From contig JAPPOT010000065.1 of the NCBI GenBank assembly GCA_028817855.1, forward strand, positions 1-33,344: 33,344 bases of DNA. The letters are read 5' to 3'. Both the position numbers and the translations under genes were made by a program. The DNA comes from Myxococcales bacterium (GTDB lineage Bacteria; Myxococcota_A; Polyangia; Polyangiales; JAFGIB01). Under the pieces are notes generated by a model, which saw only the letters and a program-made list of their open reading frames with translations, was not told where the DNA came from and did no database searches. Shown piece after piece: positions 24,802-33,344 of the stretch (positions are counted from its first letter, which is position 1; the number at the start of each line of letters is the position of its first letter).

Positions 24802-24930
24802 CCAGAGGCCCTTCGAGAGCGTCCCGACCAGCCTCATCGTCGCCGTCGCAGCCGCCGGTGCCGCGCCGCGAGCGCGACCAGCGCCAGCGGGACGGCGAGC
24901 TCAACGCCGTGCCCGCGGTCTCCCCGACTC
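24672..24930. repeat. Duplicated block, copy 2
   Basis: This is the partner of 17236–17490. It covers the mbnH tail fragment and the last codons of the intact MYXO-CTERM gene. In copy 1 mbnH is whole and the MYXO-CTERM gene is lost; here the reverse is true. The two copies lie 7.4 kb apart and bracket the TetR–RND operon. Confidence 0.85.
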
Positions 24931-26000
24931 CCCACCGCGCAGCCGCCGTCGTCTCCATCGCTGTCATCGCCGCCGTCGTCCGCGGGTCCCGCGTCGGCCG
25001 AGGGGGCGTCCGGCCCGTCCGTCTCGCAGAAGGCGGCGACGGCCTCGCACGGCTCGCCGTCGAGCACGTCCGGGTCCTCCGCACAGACCTGCGCGTTGCC
25101 GTCGCACCACGGCTCGAGGATCAACGCCGGCGGCGCATTGCAGTCTTCCGCCCGCGGATCGCAATCGCGCAGGGCGCCGGGTGGCACCGGACAATCGCCG
25201 GAGATGAAGTCATCGGGCTCGTAGCTGGCGTCGCGCACCTCGCCGATCGCCACGTTCGGATCGGTATCCAGACAGAGCTCGCGGCTGGCCACGCTGCCAT
25301 CGACCAGGCTCAGCACCTCGAGCGTTGCGCAGAAGCGCTCGGCCGGCTCGTCACTGAAGACGCCCACCCACTGGTCCACGCGACGGAAGCCGCTGTCAAT
25401 ACTATCGGGAAGCGTGATGCGGTAGGCGTGCGCCGCCTCCATGCGCCCGGCGTCGTCGCGCTCCGCCAGGGACAGCGACGCGGCCACCCGGACCTGCTCG
25501 GTAAAGCACACATCGAAGCAGGCGAAGCCTCCCACACAGCACAACTCCTCGCCCTCGGGTCGCTCGTGACTGCCAAGCTGGATCGACAATGCATCGATGT
25601 CCTCGGTCGGCCACGTGGCGGCGGCGTCCGCGGTCACCTCGTGCTCATCCGCGGACAAGTCCCCGGGGGCGTCCCCGCCGAAGCTCAGCGTGTAGGTCTC
25701 GCCCGCAGTCAGCTCCGCGTCGGGTAGCCAGACCAGGTAGATGGTGCCGAGCCCCCTGTGGCGCGTCAGCGCGCCGGCAACCTCCGCACCTGCGGCGTCG
25801 CGCACTCGCAGCTCCGGCTCTCCATCATCGCAATAGTCGTCGAGCGTGCAATCCACGTCGATCAGCACCGGCCCAGCCAACGGGACGGTATCAACCAGCA
25901 GCTGCGCTTGGACGGGGCTGTAGGTACATGCCTCGACGGCATCTGGGGCCAGTCCCCAGAGCACGAGAGAGAGACCGGTAAGTCGCAAGAAGCAGGCCAT
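24834..26000 (-). CDS. Secreted MYXO-CTERM-anchored protein, Cys/Asp-rich
   Basis: The protein has 388 residues with a Sec signal (cleavage near AVEA, then CTYSP). The body contains many Cys (for example [17 protein letters not shown] near 151–167) and two or three beta-sandwich-like stretches; its biochemical role is unknown. Residues 330–350 are an Asp/Gly linker. The tail has GGCAVG (352–357), a hydrophobic segment ([14 protein letters not shown]) and RHRRLRRRR. This is the MYXO-CTERM layout of Cys, membrane helix and Arg cluster. Such proteins are thought to be cut by a CPBP-type myxosortase and moved to the cell surface; a CPBP protease gene lies at 8393–9109. AGGA precedes ATG 26000. 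Confidence 0.88.
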   Translation of the reverse strand: MACFLRLTGLSLVLWGLAPDAVEACTYSPVQAQLLVDTVPLAGPVLIDVDCTLDDYCDDGEPELRVRDAAGAEVAGALTRHRGLGTIYLVWLPDAELTAGETYTLSFGGDAPGDLSADEHEVTADAAATWPTEDIDALSIQLGSHERPEGEELCCVGGFACFDVCFTEQVRVAASLSLAERDDAGRMEAAHAYRITLPDSIDSGFRRVDQWVGVFSDEPAERFCATLEVLSLVDGSVASRELCLDTDPNVAIGEVRDASYEPDDFISGDCPVPPGALRDCDPRAEDCNAPPALILEPWCDGNAQVCAEDPDVLDGEPCEAVAAFCETDGPDAPSADAGPADDGGDDSDGDDGGCAVGSRGDRGHGVELAVPLALVALAARHRRLRRRR

Positions 26001-26019
26001 CGACTCATCCTGGCACGTC

Positions 26020-26045
26020 GCTTCGCAGGGGCAATCACTTCTGCA
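26020..26045 (+). repeat. 26-base direct repeat, right copy
   Basis: GCTTCGCAGGGGCAATC followed by ACTTCTGCA, 20 bases upstream of the MYXO-CTERM start codon. It differs from the left copy at 24355 in two adjacent bases. Confidence 0.7.
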
Positions 26046-26153
26046 GGGCGCGGCGGCCGCCGGCGGAGCGGGCCGCCGACGCCGCTTGCGCGCGCCTAAA
26101 CACGCGAGATCACGTCGGCGCGGGCCGGCCCGGGGCCTGCACTGCCGGCGGGC

Positions 26154-27698
26154 ATGATCAGCATCGTCCAGTCCGGTTCGATTTCGGGGGTCAACGCCCG
26201 CGACGTGCGCGTGGAGGTCAGCCCGGTGCGGGGCCTGCCGGGGTTCGACCTGGTGGGCATGCCCGAGACCGCGGTCAAGGAGAGCCGCGTGCGCGTGATG
26301 GCCGCCCTGCGCAACAGCGGCTACGAGCTGCCGGAGCAGCGCTACGTCGTGAACCTTGCGCCCGCCGATCAGCGCAAGTCCGGCTCGGCCTTCGACCTGG
26401 CGATCGCCATCGCCCTACTCGCCCAGTGCGGCGCGTGCGCACCCGAAAAGCTCGAGCGCACGCTGATCGCCGGCGAGCTCTCCCTCGACGGCCACCTGCG
26501 CCCGATCCGCGGCTTGCTCTCCCAGCTGCTGGGCGCGCGGGAGCGCGGCCTGGCCGGTGCGATCATCCCCGATCAGGATGCCGCGTGGGCGGGCCTGGTC
26601 GCCCGCCTCGACGTGCGCTGCGCCGCCCACCTGTCCGAGGTGGTCGCTTTCCTAAACGGCGAGGCCAAGCTGCCGCAGCCGCCGCCGCTGCCGAAGCGCG
26701 GGGTCCAGTCGGCGCCCGACCTGAGCGAGGTGCGCGGCCAGGTCGCCGCCAAGCGCGCGCTGGAGGTGGCTGCCGCTGGGGAACACGGCCTGCTCATGAT
26801 CGGCCCGCCCGGCACCGGCAAGACCATGCTCGCCCGGCGCCTGCCCGGGCTGCTGCCGGAGCCGAGCCGCGCGCAGGCGCTGGAGATGGCGGCGGTGGCG
26901 AGCGCCGCCGGCTTGCGCCCCGACACCCTGCCGCCGCGTCCTTTCCGCGCGCCGCACCACAGCTGCAGCGACGTGGCCCTGATCGGCGGTGGCGATCCCA
27001 TCCGCCCTGGCGAGGTCACGCTCGCCCACGGCGGCGTGCTATTCCTGGACGAGCTGCCCGAGTTCAGGCGCAACGCGCTGGAGTCCCTGCGCCCGACCAT
27101 GGAGTCCGGCGTGGCGGAGATCGTACGCGCCAGGGATCGGGCGACCATGCCCGCGCGCCCGCTGATCGTCGCCGCCATGAACCCGTGCCCATGCGGCTAC
27201 CACGGCCACCGCAAGCGGGTCTGCCGCTGCAGCCCCGACCAGGTGGATCGTTACCGCGCGCGCGTGTCCGGACCGCTGCTCGACCGCTTCGACCTGCACG
27301 TGGCGCTGCCCAGCGTCGACGTCGGCGCGCTCGAGGGCGCTCCGTCGGGCGAGCGCACCGCCGACGTGCGCGAGCGCGTGCAGCAGGCCCGGGCACGCGC
27401 GCAGACGCGGGCCCGCGAGGGCGACGCACCCCGCAGCGGCGAGACCCAGCTCAGCGTGCTGGCGCGCGAGCTCGAGCCGGTCGCACTACGCCTGCTCCAC
27501 CAGGCCATGCGCGAGCTTTCCCTGAGCTTGCGCGCCTACGGCAAGGTGCTGCGCGTCGCGCGCACGATCGCCGACCTGACCGCCGCCGACGCGGTGAGCC
27601 CGGACCACGTGGCCGAGGCCATCCAGTACCGACTGCTCGACCGCGGCACCGACCCGCGGCCCCTCCCCTACCAGGCTCCCGCCGCGGCGCGCAGCTGA
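26154..27698 (+). CDS. comM: ComM/YifB-family AAA+ ATPase (Mg-chelatase-like)
   Basis: The 514-residue protein has a full YifB/ComM layout. The N-terminal ChlI-like domain (about 20–140) contains [19 protein letters not shown]. The Mg-chelatase ATPase follows, with Walker A GPPGTGKT (217–224), Walker [13 protein letters not shown] and the zinc-like cluster [10 protein letters not shown] with CRC (about 340–360). The C-terminal domain ends in AIQYRLLDR. ComM is a hexameric branch-migration helicase that helps integrate incoming DNA in natural transformation. The recA gene follows 47 bases later, which fits a recombination role. ATG 26154 has no strong ribosome-binding site. Confidence 0.93.
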   Translation: MISIVQSGSISGVNARDVRVEVSPVRGLPGFDLVGMPETAVKESRVRVMAALRNSGYELPEQRYVVNLAPADQRKSGSAFDLAIAIALLAQCGACAPEKLERTLIAGELSLDGHLRPIRGLLSQLLGARERGLAGAIIPDQDAAWAGLVARLDVRCAAHLSEVVAFLNGEAKLPQPPPLPKRGVQSAPDLSEVRGQVAAKRALEVAAAGEHGLLMIGPPGTGKTMLARRLPGLLPEPSRAQALEMAAVASAAGLRPDTLPPRPFRAPHHSCSDVALIGGGDPIRPGEVTLAHGGVLFLDELPEFRRNALESLRPTMESGVAEIVRARDRATMPARPLIVAAMNPCPCGYHGHRKRVCRCSPDQVDRYRARVSGPLLDRFDLHVALPSVDVGALEGAPSGERTADVRERVQQARARAQTRAREGDAPRSGETQLSVLARELEPVALRLLHQAMRELSLSLRAYGKVLRVARTIADLTAADAVSPDHVAEAIQYRLLDRGTDPRPLPYQAPAAARS

Positions 27699-27745
27699 AG
27701 CTCCGGTCGTCCAGCGACCTCAACAACCCACGGAGAAGCGAAGAC

Positions 27746-28761
<1,016 letters not shown>

Positions 28762-28765
<4 letters not shown>

Positions 28766-29655
28766 AACCGCCCGCGTACGCTCGCCATGCAGCCACTCGG
28801 GCCGCAGCCCAGGCTCGCGGCCGGAGCGGCGGCCGGCGCCTGCTCGCCGTCGTCGAGGATCAGCAGCACCGCGCCCACGCCCGCCACCGCCACGCCGCCG
28901 AAGAGCAGCACGTCGGTCACCAGGGCGAGCTTGTCGATGTCGTCGACGCGGCCCTCGAGCCCGAAGCCCGCCGGGCACATCTCGTCCGGGCAGCCGTCCT
29001 CGACCTCGTCGATCTTCGACTGGGTCATCAGGCCGGTGACCACACCGCCGACGACCATCGCGCCGCCGACGCCGATCAGCGCGTATGGAAGTATCGCCGC
29101 CATGTCCGCTTCGTCCGCGGAGGCCTCCAGCGCGGGATCGGGCGCGGGCTGGGCCTGCGCGGGCTCTTCCCGCTGCTCGGACGTCGGCTCCGGCGGGGGC
29201 TGCGCCGCGGCGGCCTGCTCGAGGGCGCGCAGGCGCGCCTCCAGGTTCACGCGCCGCGAGGGCTCGACCTCGGCCAGCTCCAGATAGCTGCGCAGGGCGG
29301 CGGTGGCCGCGGCCGCGTCGTTGGCGTCGCGGTGGGCGACGTAGATGTTGTAGAGCAGCTCGGGGCGCTTCGACATGTCGTAGGCCTTCTGCCACTCGGC
29401 GGCGGCCTCGGCGAAGCGGCCCGAATCGTAGAGGCTCTTGCCGACGCGGAAGTGGGCCTTGGCCTGTTCGTCGGAGCCGCTCTGGTCGACCTCGCTCACG
29501 CCGGCAGGGGCGGGCTGGCCACCTGGCGGCGGCGCAGCGGCCGGACCGGCAGGCGCCTCGGCGGCCGGGGCATCGGCGACAGCGAGGGCGGGCGCGAGGG
29601 CGAGCGACAGCAGCATCGCCGGGAGGATCAGGGCCTGGGAGCGGTCGGGTGCCAT
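28762..29655 (-). CDS. Secreted TPR protein with C-terminal membrane helices
   Basis: From ATG 29655 the protein has 297 residues. It begins with a signal peptide ([17 protein letters not shown]), followed by a Pro/Ala linker. TPR-like helices lie at about 60–140 ([20 protein letters not shown], then [15 protein letters not shown]). An acidic Pro/Gln linker comes next, then two hydrophobic helices with a short Cys-containing loop (about 190–270, [11 protein letters not shown]). This layout is common in myxobacterial envelope proteins of unknown function. The start is chosen from the signal peptide; an in-frame start at 29715 is possible. It converges on recA. Confidence 0.82.
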
Positions 29656-29758
29656 GGCGCCGCCATGGTACACCGTCGTCGCGGCACGCGGGAAGCTGAA
29701 GGCAGCGCGTCTCATGGTGGCACGACTGCGAGCAGCACCAACACGCGGCCCGTCGCTC

Positions 29759-29872
29759 GAATCGTCGAGGTTCGTTCAGGAGCGAGCGCCCCGCAGGGCC
29801 CACCGCAGGCGTACTCACCGTCGAGGATGGGGCCGAGGAGGAAAGCCGCTCCTGGGCGAACCTCGACGATTC
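29759..29872 (+). repeat. Stop-codon-docked hairpin element, copy D
   Basis: A 114-base inverted repeat with arms GAATCGTCGAGGTTCG at both ends. The right arm lies nine bases after the stop codon of the MopE/propeller gene. The middle helix pairs GGCCCACC with GGATGGGGCC, with bulges. The terminal hairpin is shorter than in the other copies (GGCG pairing with CGTC). The conserved stretches GCGAGCGCC and GAGGAGGAAAGCCG are present. Confidence 0.78.
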
Positions 29873-29881
29873 CCTGTCAGT

Positions 29882-31831
29882 TCAGTCGGGCCCTGGACAC
29901 TGCCACTCGAGCCCGACCTGGGAGATCCGCGGTGCGCCCAGATAACCGTGCGCACGCAGGGTCAGCCGGATCTCGACCACGCCGCCGGTCTCGAAGTCGA
30001 CATCGAAGGGCGGGTCGTCCCGGGGCAGGGTCCCGAGCAGGACCCAGTCGGCGTCGCGCAGGGCGCCGGCCTCCTGCGCGTGCCGGGCCTCGACCAGGAC
30101 CTCCGACTCGACGCCGGCCGCCCAGATCAGGTGCACCCGCTTCCAGTCGGTGGGCCGGGCGATCGGCTCCTCGTCCGGGTCCAGGGTCGGCTCGCTGCAG
30201 CCGTCGAAGCGATGAGTCGTGCGGCCCTCGGGGACGAACTGGGCCTGCCGGCGGGTGCCGGTCAGGTCGCCGAGGGGGCGCGGCAGCCGGCCCAGCGGAA
30301 TCTGGGCGGTCACCTGCTCGCTGTCGGCGTCGAAGCGCGTGAGCAGGCCCGTGCCATCCGGGCCGCCCATGCTGCTGACGAACCACAGCTGACCGAGGGA
30401 ATCCGCGGCCGCCTCGATCGACTCGAGCGGCGCGAGGTCGTCCGACGCCAGCGGGAAGGTGCCGGCGATGGCGAGGGGATCGCGGGTGACGCGGCTGATC
30501 GAGCCCGCGGTGTGGGTTACCCAGGCCTCCCGGCCGAGCAGCGTGACCCCGCGCGTGGTGAGCACGCCGTCGGTCTCCACCTGCTCCCAGCTCTCGAGCG
30601 CGGGATCGAAGAGCGTGACGTTTTCGCAGGCGAAGCCGGTCAGGGTCAGCACGCCCTGATCGTCGCTGGCGATCGACTCGAGCTCGTAGCACCGCAGGGG
30701 CACCTCGATCACATCGATTTCGGGCGGGTCGACGGCGGGATTGACGCGGCCGAGCTTGCCGTCGCGATCGACGATCCACAGCGCGCCCCAGGGGTCGAAG
30801 ACCGAGGCGTGGGGCGTGAGCTCTGGCAGCGCCACCTCGCGCAGCAGCTCCCCGGTCTCGCCATCGAGCTCGAGCAGGCGCTGGGCACCTGCCAGACCGA
30901 CCCAGACGTGACCGCCCAGCTCCCCGTCCGGCGCCGCGGTGCCATCGACCGACAGGCTGCGCGCGTAGTCGCCGTCGTCGCCGACCGGCAGCTCGAGCAA
31001 GACGCACTCGTCGGCGCCGGCAGGCAGCACGTCCTCGGGGCCGCTCGAGGTGGCGAGGCCATTGCCGTCGCGGTCGATGCAGCGGTCCTCGGTGGCGGCG
31101 AGCTTGAGCAGGCTCGAGCGCCCCTCGAGGGCGCTGGTCAGCACCCAGGCATCGCCGTTGTAGTCGACCGCCAGGCGCTCCGCGGGTGCGTCGCCGGCGA
31201 TCGGATAGCGCGCGACCTCCGCCGCCTGCTCGGCGTCGATCTTGGAGACCGTCTGGTCGCCGCTGTTGGGCACCCAGACCGCGACCGACTGCAGCTCCGT
31301 GCGCGTCAAGGTGAGCTCGCCGATGACCGTGAGGTCCAGATCCGCGTCCAGCTCGAAGGGCGCGATGTCGGTGCCCCAGACGCCGCCCACGCAGTCTGCG
31401 TTGCAGCCACCGCAGGGGCTCTGCACGCCCTCGTCGGCGATGCCGTCGCAGTCGTCGTCGACGCGGTTGCACTGCTCGAAGCGGGGAGTCACCGCGGCGT
31501 CGCAGGCGCCCCATGTGCCGCTCAGGCACGACTTGCTCGCCGAGCGGCACACGCCGACGCCGTCCGTGCCCTCCGGGCCGTCGTAACAGCCCCGGCTCGA
31601 GCCGGCCAGGCAGGGGCAGCCCTCCGCCAAGGCGTCCTCCAGGCACACCGGAGGCAGGCTGTCGCAGCCCTCGCGGATGGCCGGGTTCTCGTCGTCGCAG
31701 TCGGGGCCGTCGTCGCAGCCCATGCCGCGGCCGTCGCCGTCCTCGTCGATGCACTCGTCGCTGCAGCCGCCGGCGAGAGCGACGATCAGCGACAGCAGGA
31801 AGAAGCGAAGGGCGTACGCGGGCACGCACAT
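29882..31831 (-). CDS. MopE-repeat lipoprotein with beta-propeller-like domain
   Basis: The protein has about 649 residues with lipobox ALAGGC near the start. The N-terminal 130 residues are Cys/Asp-rich, with the EF-like strings CIDEDGDGRGMGCDDG and CNRVDDDCDGIADEG of the MopE/Stigma type. The central part has recurring blade-like motifs (DYNGDAWVLTS, DPWGALWIVDRDGKLGRVN, DSLGQLWFVSSMGG), suggesting a beta-propeller related to NHL/SMP-30 proteins. A C-terminal beta domain ends in GLEWQCPGPD. It is presumably an outer-membrane or surface lipoprotein of unknown ligand. The start is ATG 31831 or GTG 31846; neither has an ideal ribosome-binding site. It is divergent from the SDR gene, 41 bases away. 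Confidence 0.85.
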   Translation of the reverse strand: MCVPAYALRFFLLSLIVALAGGCSDECIDEDGDGRGMGCDDGPDCDDENPAIREGCDSLPPVCLEDALAEGCPCLAGSSRGCYDGPEGTDGVGVCRSASKSCLSGTWGACDAAVTPRFEQCNRVDDDCDGIADEGVQSPCGGCNADCVGGVWGTDIAPFELDADLDLTVIGELTLTRTELQSVAVWVPNSGDQTVSKIDAEQAAEVARYPIAGDAPAERLAVDYNGDAWVLTSALEGRSSLLKLAATEDRCIDRDGNGLATSSGPEDVLPAGADECVLLELPVGDDGDYARSLSVDGTAAPDGELGGHVWVGLAGAQRLLELDGETGELLREVALPELTPHASVFDPWGALWIVDRDGKLGRVNPAVDPPEIDVIEVPLRCYELESIASDDQGVLTLTGFACENVTLFDPALESWEQVETDGVLTTRGVTLLGREAWVTHTAGSISRVTRDPLAIAGTFPLASDDLAPLESIEAAADSLGQLWFVSSMGGPDGTGLLTRFDADSEQVTAQIPLGRLPRPLGDLTGTRRQAQFVPEGRTTHRFDGCSEPTLDPDEEPIARPTDWKRVHLIWAAGVESEVLVEARHAQEAGALRDADWVLLGTLPRDDPPFDVDFETGGVVEIRLTLRAHGYLGAPRISQVGLEWQCPGPD

Positions 31832-31872
31832 AGGATAGCACTGCACTTCCCCCGATCCCCGAAGGCTGCTAG

Positions 31873-32961
31873 TTGGGTGCGGTGCAAGCGCTGGTCACCG
31901 GTGCCACTGGATGCGTCGGCCACGCCCTGTCGCGGCGATTGCTCGAGATCGGCTGGCCCACCCGAGTGCTCGTGCGGTCGCAGCGACAGGACGGCGCGCG
32001 CGAGCGGCGGCTGACGGAGCTGCGCGACGCGGGTGCGTCCGTGTGCGATGGCGACCTGGCGGATCCCAACAGCATCGCGGCGGCGGCGGAAGCCTGCGAG
32101 GTGCTCTTCCACTGCGCCGGCGAGGGCTCCCACCGCGCCAGCCCCAAGGTGCTGTCGTGGCTCAATGTGGCGGGCACCGAGAACGTCATCCAGGCGGCGC
32201 GCCACGCCGAGGTCGCGCGCGTGGTGATGCTGAGCTGCGCCGACGTGACGCTGAACGGGCGCGACCGAATCAACTGGAAAGAGGAGGTCGCGCTGGGCCG
32301 CGCTCCGCTCGGCGAGCTGGCGCGCGCGAAGCAGCTGGCGGAGGAGCTGGCGCTCCAGGCCAACAGCGCGAGCATGACGGTCGCGGCGGTGCGGCCGGCG
32401 CTGCTGTGGGGACCCGGCGAGCAACGCCTGCTGCCGCAGCTGTGCGCGGAGGCCCGGACGGGCCGCGTGCAGCTCTTCGGCAGCGGCGACAACCTGCTGG
32501 CGACCACCCACGTGGAGAATGCGGTCGACGCGCTGGTCGCGGCCGCCCAGGCCGAGGATGTCGGCGGCAAGGCCATTCACGTGGCCGACGCAGAGCATCA
32601 CACCGCCAGCGAGTTCATCGAGCGGCTGTGCGGCGCCCTCGGGCTGCCGCCTCCGAAGCGTGGGCTCTACGCCCTCGCCTACGCGAGCGCCTGGCTGCGG
32701 CAGCGGCGCGGGGCCGACGGTCCATGGCCCACGGACGTGGTGCGCCGGGCCCGGGGCACGCTGCTCGACTGCCTGCTGGCCCACAGCATTCTGGACCTCA
32801 GCCCGAGCACCACGGTGGAGGAGGGCATGCAGGAGCTGGCGCGCTGGGCGCGGGAGGTCGGCGGACCGGCCGCAATCGAAAAGCTCGCCCGGCAGCCGTC
32901 GACCGAAGCCGACGTGGCGCACCACGAGGCGGTCGCGGCTTCGCTGAATTCCGAAGCCTGA
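31873..32961 (+). CDS. Extended SDR-fold (NAD-dependent epimerase/3-beta-HSD-like) protein
   Basis: The 362-residue protein has a Rossmann nucleotide-binding motif TGATGCVG (9–16) and the downstream DLADPNSI and LFHCAGEG stretches. The middle follows the extended SDR pattern, including VRPALLWGPGEQRLL and VENAVDALVAAAQ. The usual catalytic YxxxK is altered: Lys153 is present in LARAKQLAEE, but Leu149 replaces Tyr. It may bind a nucleotide without normal dehydrogenase chemistry, or use another residue. The TTG start at 31873 has GAAGG seven bases upstream; GTG 31882 is the alternative. The relatives that come to mind are sterol/3-beta-HSD-type dehydrogenases. Confidence 0.85.
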   Translation: MGAVQALVTGATGCVGHALSRRLLEIGWPTRVLVRSQRQDGARERRLTELRDAGASVCDGDLADPNSIAAAAEACEVLFHCAGEGSHRASPKVLSWLNVAGTENVIQAARHAEVARVVMLSCADVTLNGRDRINWKEEVALGRAPLGELARAKQLAEELALQANSASMTVAAVRPALLWGPGEQRLLPQLCAEARTGRVQLFGSGDNLLATTHVENAVDALVAAAQAEDVGGKAIHVADAEHHTASEFIERLCGALGLPPPKRGLYALAYASAWLRQRRGADGPWPTDVVRRARGTLLDCLLAHSILDLSPSTTVEEGMQELARWAREVGGPAAIEKLARQPSTEADVAHHEAVAASLNSEA

Positions 32962-32980
32962 GCGCGGGCTTACGCGCGCG

Positions 32981-33008
32981 TTGACAGGTTGGGGCCCTCT
33001 GGTAAGTT
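32981..33008 (+). promoter_or_regulatory. Sigma-70-type promoter for the tRNA-Ser genes
   Basis: TTGACA at 32981–32986 and TAAGTT at 33003–33008 are separated by 16 bases. The predicted start at about 33015 lies at the 5' end of the first tRNA, so little or no 5' trimming would be needed. Confidence 0.6.
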
Positions 33009-33015
33009 CCCCCGC

Positions 33016-33102
33016 GGAGAGCTGACCGAGTGGCCGAAGGTGCTTGATTCGAAATCAAGTGAGTCCGCAAGGGCTCCGTGGGTTCGAATCCCACGCTCTC
33101 CG
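33016..33102 (+). tRNA. tRNA-Ser (anticodon CGA)
   Basis: The 87-base class II tRNA has a 7-bp acceptor stem (GGAGAGC with GCTCTCC), discriminator G and no encoded CCA. The anticodon stem CTTGA/TCAAG holds loop TTCGAAA, giving anticodon CGA, which reads UCG. A long variable arm (GAGTCCGCAAGGGCTC) and the T-arm GTGGGTTCGAATCCCAC are clear. The long variable arm agrees with serine identity. Confidence 0.95.
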
Positions 33103-33159
33103 CTAACCGGTCGTACCCAGTCGGGTGCGGCCACGTCCTCGACGTTTGGTTGGGGACCT

Positions 33160-33246
33160 GGAGAGGTGACCGAGTGGTCGAAGGTGCACGACTGGAAATC
33201 GTGTGTACCCGCAAGGGTACCGTGGGTTCGAATCCCACTCTCTCCG
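33160..33246 (+). tRNA. tRNA-Ser (anticodon GGA)
   Basis: The 87-base class II tRNA has acceptor GGAGAGG with TCTCTCC (one G·T pair) and discriminator G. The anticodon stem CACGA/TCGTG holds loop CTGGAAA, giving anticodon GGA for UCC and UCU. It has the long variable arm GTACCCGCAAGGGTAC and the same T-arm as the first tRNA. It lies 57 bases downstream, probably on one transcript. Confidence 0.95.
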
Positions 33247-33275
33247 CTGGCCCTCTTCGACGGTGACAACTGACA

Positions 33276-33344
<69 letters not shown>

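Noticed and set aside
29877-31841. 654-residue Arg-rich ORF on the minus strand
   Set aside because: It is a shifted frame of the MopE/propeller lipoprotein and lacks any domain; the frame ending at 29882 has the lipobox, MopE repeats and blades.
32989-33273. ORFs overlapping the tRNA-Ser region
   Set aside because: The region folds as two class II tRNAs; the ORFs translate tRNA sequence.

Overview
This window looks like chromosomal DNA of a high-GC member of the Myxococcota (a myxobacterium of the Polyangia type). The sequence support is a protein with a MYXO-CTERM-like C-terminal sorting tail, an AgmX/GltJ-type zinc ribbon–GYF–'myxo tail' protein, lipoproteins with MopE-type Asp/Cys repeats, and an MshEN–receiver–TPR fusion. 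No phage, CRISPR array or intact transposase was seen. Species-level placement is not possible from the sequence alone.

Layout. (1) 1–6.3 kb, all on the minus strand: a truncated MopE-repeat/beta-helix lipoprotein, a small TPR protein, hpt, and two type III export-gate genes (fliQ and fliR type). FliQ, FliR and Hpt are joined by 4-base GTGA overlaps. The AgmX-like protein and an MshEN–receiver–TPR regulator lie upstream. (2) 6.4–10.5 kb, minus strand: a small lipoprotein, a secreted protein with a possible sorting tail, a CPBP intramembrane protease and an NtrC-type sigma-54 activator. (3) 10.9–14.9 kb, plus strand: a VWA lipoprotein, a small secreted protein with an in-frame TGA near its start, and an AraC regulator with a VOC protein. 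(4) 15.1–17.4 kb: an MbnP/MbnH pair, meaning a His-rich copper-site lipoprotein and a diheme MauG-like enzyme. (5) 17.7–24.2 kb: a TetR-controlled RND tripartite efflux operon behind a perfect palindromic operator. It is flanked by two diverged copies of a roughly 250-bp block (the mbnH 3' end plus the 3' end of a MYXO-CTERM gene), which points to duplication and decay. (6) 24.8–29.7 kb: the intact MYXO-CTERM protein, comM, recA and a TPR membrane protein. (7) 29.8–33.3 kb: a MopE/beta-propeller lipoprotein, an SDR-fold protein lacking the usual catalytic Tyr, two tRNA-Ser genes, and the 5' part of the SRP RNA gene running off the right edge.

The most unusual signal is a dispersed family of hairpin-forming elements of about 114–127 bp. 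There are four full copies (1160–1284, 3222–3348, 12856–12978, 29759–29872) and one lone arm (9156–9172). Each full copy lies at or just after the stop codon of a gene, always in the same orientation relative to that gene. Internal helices keep pairing while their sequence changes between copies. In three of the four copies the outer helix includes bases of the stop codon itself. I do not recognise this family.

Many genes needed start correction, because GC-rich DNA keeps long false reading frames open. Starts were chosen from ribosome-binding sites, signal peptides and overlaps.
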